Source of the DNA: Gamarada debralockiae
Lineage: Eukaryota; Ascomycota; Leotiomycetes; Helotiales; Hyphodiscaceae
Reading direction: 5' to 3'
DNA: 64,000 nt
Assembly: GCA_002803225.1 (NCBI GenBank)
Contig: NXFV01000921.1
Span: 18,042-82,041, forward strand
Below the pieces are notes generated by a model. That model saw only the letters and a list, made by a program, of their open reading frames with translations. It was not told where the DNA came from and did not search any database. Shown in pieces: positions 59,504-64,000 of this stretch (position 1 is its first letter; each line of letters begins with the position of its first letter). Position numbers and translations under genes: made by a program.

Positions 59504-61459
59504 TTGTTTGGCGAGAAATTATTTCCTCGAACGCTCAACTCCATAAAAGCATTCAACGTGGATAATATCCTACTAAAAGTTGAAGCCGTATGGTTGACAA
59601 CATACAAGTTGAAAGAAGATAAAAATTGCTGGGTCACTGATCCAATTAGAGGTCGAAAGCGTCAGAAGTCCCTTGGTGAAAAAAGGGTTGGGCGATACCT
59701 CCGAATTAGCGTCCAAAGATGTGAATGGGGCATGGCACCTCACGAGAAGAACAAGGAGGCAAAACCGATCCTTACCGTTGATGAGCTATGCTCTTCCGTT
59801 TACAGTGCTTGGATGAGTCAACGTGATTCTCTTGGTCCTGTGAGGCTGCTGCGCAGATTCTTTGGGCCAGCTAATTCCACGAACGTTATGAAGAAGCCAG
59901 GGCGAAGACATCCAATTTATTGTTAGAGAGATTGAACATCAGTTATCCATGTTGAAGGCCCTTGACCAAAGTCCTGTCGCACAGCCTGATACAGCAAATA
60001 CCTAGCAGTCCAAAGTCTGGCTGATTCAACAACACATTGCCACTGTCAATAGGCAGCAGACTCGTTTGGTGAGAGATGAGAGAGGTTTCATGCAACGAAA
60101 AAGTTCCATGATGCAGATTCCAATATCCCGAGCACATTCTTCTCAGATATATCTAATCTAGGTAGCTACCTTCTTGACAACGGGCAAGCTGCGCAAACGA
60201 GTGAGTCCGTCAAAGATGCAGATCTCCTGGTCTTAAATAACCAGAGTTGGAAGACTGGCTAGGAGATGGGTCTGGAGACAAGCTTATTCTTCTTCGCGAT
60301 AGATCTTGGTTGAATTCTCAACCTTCAACGAGTAGTTGAGGAATGCACGAGCTGATTGCTACTGCAGATCTAAATACATCCGTAGATGTTCAAGATCTCG
60401 GGATTTCACTTGAGAAGAAGATGTCAGTTACCACGATGTTTGTCAGTAAGGCCATAGAGAGATTTGAAGTTCAAGATGAGAAGGTCGCTCCTATCAATCT
60501 GTTAACCGTGGCCTACAACGGCCAGGGGATCGTTCCACCTCCGCTCACCCATTGCGACGTCTTGACCAAGGCAGCCTCGTTTGCTGATGGTCAAGCTCAT
60601 CTAAGAAGTAAGGCACGCCCTCTGTAGGAGAGTTTACCCTCGATACAAAGCACCGGTTTGCTATAGACATTGATCAGCGTTATCACGTTCCAAATCAACG
60701 GCCAAGCTGGCGCAGTGTCCTATGCTCATATGGATAATATGGGGCCCTGGACATTTGTGATTCTGGAATCAATTGAAGATATAGCTCACACGAGACATTC
60801 TCGAACAGAAGAGAATGCCGAAGCATTGAAATACGATAACTTTTACTGGACTGACGACGATTAGCGTGTTCTCAAGTTTTGGGTTGTCATTCGAATTGAT
60901 CACTTGTCGAGTGAAGAACAAACCCGAGTCAAAGAGGAGTTCAAGTCACAAGGTTCAACATGGAGACCAAAGCCTGAATTGATAAAAATTGTTGCTTTGA
61001 TCAGAGGGGGTACCCTGATCATACCTCCTGGATTGATCCATGCGCCGATCACGATCACCACTACCTGTTTCGAGATGGGATGGGATGCAGAAACGAACAC
61101 TGTGATCCACAATGGAAACCTGGAAGTTCTTGTTAGATAACGAGGACTGTACGAACGAGAGTAAGCCAAAGCAAGCTCGAACTGTGATTGATTACATCCA
61201 AAGATTAGTTCATCGTGACCCGGCGGGATGTGGATATAAGGAAGGCGAGCTGGCGGCATTTGACGAGGATTGTCGAAAGATATCCGGGGCGGCACTTTCG
61301 TGTAGCTGTACCGATTGTACGACACAGAAGTGCAGTTGTCGAGTTTATGGACAGAGATGTGGATCAGCGTGTCATGCGGGAAGGGGACTGGATTGTTGTA
61401 ATCCGTTTGGAGATGAAGAGAGTTGGAGAAGAAGAGAAGTAGACAGATTAGATGAATAA
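59504..61459 (+). pseudogene. Decayed JmjC-like gene with C-terminal Cys-rich (CXC-type) motif
   Basis: Frames in order carry LRRFFGPANSTNVMKKPGRR, REIEHQLSMLKALDQSPVAQ, WLIQQHIATVNRQQ-like, FQINGQAGAVSYAHMDNMGP, FWVVIRIDHLSSEEQTRVKE, RPKPELIKIVALIRGGTLII and PPGLIHAPITITTTCFEMGW. They end in a Cys-rich block (SCSCTDCTTQKCSCRVYGQR, CGSACHAGRGLDCCNP). The middle resembles the cupin/JmjC fold with its HxD (AHMDN) and distal His (PPGLIHAP). Stops and frame changes break it: after KKPG near 59900, a TAG at 60862-60864 after WTDDD, and a frame change near 61110. Families combining this fold with a CxC tail are common and multicopy in some fungi. This copy cannot make a full product. Confidence 0.6.
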
Positions 61460-61790
61460 AGATAATTTGTAATATCGTGTCCAGACCTCTTTGGAACCTT
61501 CTCTGTCGAAAGCTGCTTCTTGAAATCTCCCTTCTTTTTTTCAGTAGAACCGTATGTGTCAATAACCCCCCTTTTGAATTTCAATTTTGATATTTGTGTA
61601 AGTCGTGTAATTTTTATTGGTAATTTATAATTTGTATTTTTTAATTTGATGTGATTCGTCTGATGGAGGTGATTTACGCGAATTTTCGCGTAAAGTGGTT
61701 TTACTAGCAAACAAATTCTGCCCCTGGTTGAAGTGGCACATTTACACCGGAAGGGATAATGTCCTCGCACCAAGCATGCCGCGCCGTTAA
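61460..61790. other. Intergenic region
   Basis: About 330 AT-rich bases between the JmjC-like remnant and the HET gene stop. Nothing is recognised. Confidence 0.45.
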
Positions 61791-63932
61791 TTATAATATG
61801 GTGAACCTAAACTTGTCCACTTTATGTATCCGCTTAATAACCTGGGGATGAAATTGCACAAACCCAACGCGGATATATGTTGGCCCGCCTTTAGTGTCTG
61901 GCATTGGTGAGAGTGCCAGTCCAAACCCTCCGGTGTATCTTTCAGGTTCAGCTTCCAAATCGGCATCTTCCACAATTCCAGGGTCCACCCAGAGACACAT
62001 CACGGTCAAGCCCTCCAGGGAAGGAAGCCTTTCGTCGTCTAAGAATATGTCACCCAGAACACTGTTCCTTTTGTCCAACAACTCCCAGCGATAGTCAGAA
62101 CGACGTTCTGGTCCATTATGTCTAGTATTTCGTATTGACGCTTGCATAAGTCTGCCCTCCATAGTTAGGCGTATAGATGATATTCCAGTAAAGGGATTGT
62201 GGCCAATCCTGTCAATCTCAATCTCTTCGATCGAAACACCATCTCCAATTGGAGATGGCATGCGACTTTCAAACCTATTTAAAGCGTACGGACGTCGGGG
62301 GAAGCGTACCGCGGAGTTGACAGCCACCCATGACCAAGATGGTGCGACAGACAGTTCGGCTATCCTCGAGGACCTTGTTGGGTCCTCTACGCGCCACAAT
62401 AATTCATTCTTCAGGTTGCTCTTCCATAGGCCCATCAAATATTGATCATTTGTCTCCTGATACCTCTTTTCTGCAAGACCAGCAATTGCGGATAGTCGAT
62501 CTGCGGGTTGTGTGAGACTCCTCGATGTATACTCCTCGACAAGTTTCTCCCATTTCCGATAGAGGCCGGGAGGCTCAGCAAGCTTTCGGTTGAAACGAGT
62601 GGTTTGTAATGCTCTGTTTTCGGGCCAACGATCAAGGTGATCTAATGATGACAATCGTGCAGCCCGGCCAAACAGGCCGAATAGCCACCACAGAAACCGT
62701 TCAATATGGGTGGAGGGGAGCTTATATCCGGTCCCTCCGCAGTTATCATCTGCTGCTGTAAGAGGGCGGGAAATGTCAGAGAATTCCTCTTCTGAGCACT
62801 GCCCTTCTCGACAGAGCCAGACAAACTGGTGCGTAGTAAATACGACGGTCCGGCAGGACAGTTCGTATTCTTGTAAACACCACGCCCGCTTTCTTGTTGG
62901 CTGTTTCGCCTGCAGTCCCGATTCGTCTTCTCGCTCGATACCGAGGTCAAAGTTGGGATTCCACCCTGGCAAGACAGGATGGAGTCTTACAATTGCGGAA
63001 GGCCCTCCATCGGAGGGGGCCAGGTGCAAAGTTGCAGGCTTGGTCAGAGATATATCCCTTTTGATAAAAAGAGGTTGTTTTGGGTCTGAAGCCGGCGATA
63101 TTACTGTGCAGAGGGAATTTGTATAAATGCGCGCCATAGAAGCAGCCTCCCGTGCCCAATCGTCTGGAGAGTCCTGGAGAATACAGAGCGCGTCGACCCA
63201 CACAAATCTCTCTTTCAATGCTCTTGTAAGCTTGATAAGATCTTGGAAACTCTGGGGCAGCTGATCTTGCTGAATTCCTATTTTGAAACGATCGATATTT
63301 GTTTTCTTGAGCGTCCAGGGTGATTGTTTGGTCATCTGGCCCCAGCAATAACTCAACGCCAGATACTTGGCTCTCTGGTCCCTAAGCTGTGTTCTACAAA
63401 CGATCCGGGGTTCCTGAGAACCATCGGCAGGACCAACATCGAGAAGGCGAGTAGGTAGGACCCCGTCTCCATTCCGGCAGTGCTCGTGCTCGCTCAGGCA
63501 TTTATTTAACCACGACCTGATGATCCCCAAGCTTTCCGGGCTTGACGACGCTGCCAGGGCGGGTGTGATACCTAGATCTTAGCAAAGGTTATGTCTGTGC
63601 TTAGGATTTTGCGCCCTACCTCTCGTACGGAGTCCCGTTTCACTGTCATATTCCAGAAAATAGTGATTCCGTCCAGAAGCAAGGACGAGCCTGTCTTCCT
63701 GATTATCCCATTCAATCCAGTAGGAATCACCGTCCCCACCTGTACCACGATATGGTGGATATAACCCAAGATCAAGCTGTGAAGCCCTTTGTTGCAATAA
63801 TATCAGACAAGAATGGCAACCGAAGCTCGCGGATAGGAAGAAGTCAAGGAGCGTGTGATGAAGCTCATATTGGATCGAGCGATCATCTAAGAAGAGATCA
63901 AGCGGGATGCCTTTACATCTGTGGCATATCAT
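61791..63932 (-). CDS. HET-domain protein
   Basis: Two exons joined by an intron at about 63587-63634 (donor GTAGGG, acceptor GATCTAG) give about 695 residues. The start is ATG 63932 (MICHRCKGIPLDLFLDD), with paired cysteines in the N-terminal segment (MICHRC, FGCHSC). HET motifs are complete: YLALSYCWGQMTKQSPW, LIKLTRALKERFVWVDALCI, ARIYTNSLCTVISPASD and RKRAWCLQEYELSCRTVVFT. A family-specific C-terminal region with SVAPSWSWVAVN follows, and the stop is at 61791. HET proteins act in non-self recognition and induced cell death. No lesion is seen, in contrast to the HET gene at 37.9 kb. Confidence 0.92.
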
Positions 63933-64000
63933 ATTGGGTTTGTTGATAGGTCCAGAAGGTCTAGACAGTACGGTGATATCTGGGGAAGACCGAATAGCTG

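Overview
The window is nuclear DNA of a filamentous ascomycete (Pezizomycotina). Short GT-AG introns of about 45-130 bases, two HET-domain genes, GH28 and GH43 plant cell-wall enzymes, an HsbA-type wall protein and a Pma1 proton pump fit a plant-associated fungus, probably Leotiomycetes/Helotiales. The class is an inference from gene style, not from a database match. No rRNA, tRNA, CRISPR or bacterial-type features are supported.

Region 1 (0.2-16 kb) is the most interesting. Three genes of the aspartate-to-methionine branch lie head to tail on the minus strand: an O-acetylhomoserine (thiol)-lyase-like PLP enzyme, an aspartate kinase and a homoserine O-acetyltransferase. Fungi normally keep these dispersed. 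The same three enzyme types occur together in the fusaric acid cluster (FUB7, FUB3, FUB5), where they make and use O-acetylhomoserine for a specialised product. Next to them are a divergent nitrilase, a DHA1-type MFS exporter and remnants of a GPR1/FUN34/YaaH transporter and a Zn2Cys6 regulator. The PLP-enzyme, kinase and acyltransferase genes look intact. The nitrilase (no usable AG acceptor at one intron), the exporter (in-frame TGA), the acetate-type transporter and the regulator are all damaged. This looks like a specialised-metabolism locus caught while decaying, or the edge of a cluster whose backbone genes lie left of base 1. A 195-bp MITE with TA target duplication sits inside it.

Region 2 (16-31 kb) holds a DUF300/OST-alpha membrane protein, the plasma-membrane H+-ATPase, a decayed second DHA1 MFS gene and a small lysine-rich, probably nuclear protein.

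Region 3 (31-46 kb) is mostly secreted or metabolic: an endopolygalacturonase with an unusual N-terminal Cys-rich module, a PEBP-family protein, a zeta-class GST (maleylacetoacetate isomerase type), a HET protein with a late frameshift, a hexose transporter and an S28 serine peptidase.

Region 4 (46-56 kb) has a GRF zinc-finger protein, a MYND-finger remnant, a single-exon E2-like/F-box fusion, a GH43 arabinanase and an HsbA-like wall protein.

Region 5 (56-64 kb) is gene-poor and repeat-like. It contains a decayed JmjC-like/Cys-rich gene and an intact two-exon HET gene at the right edge.
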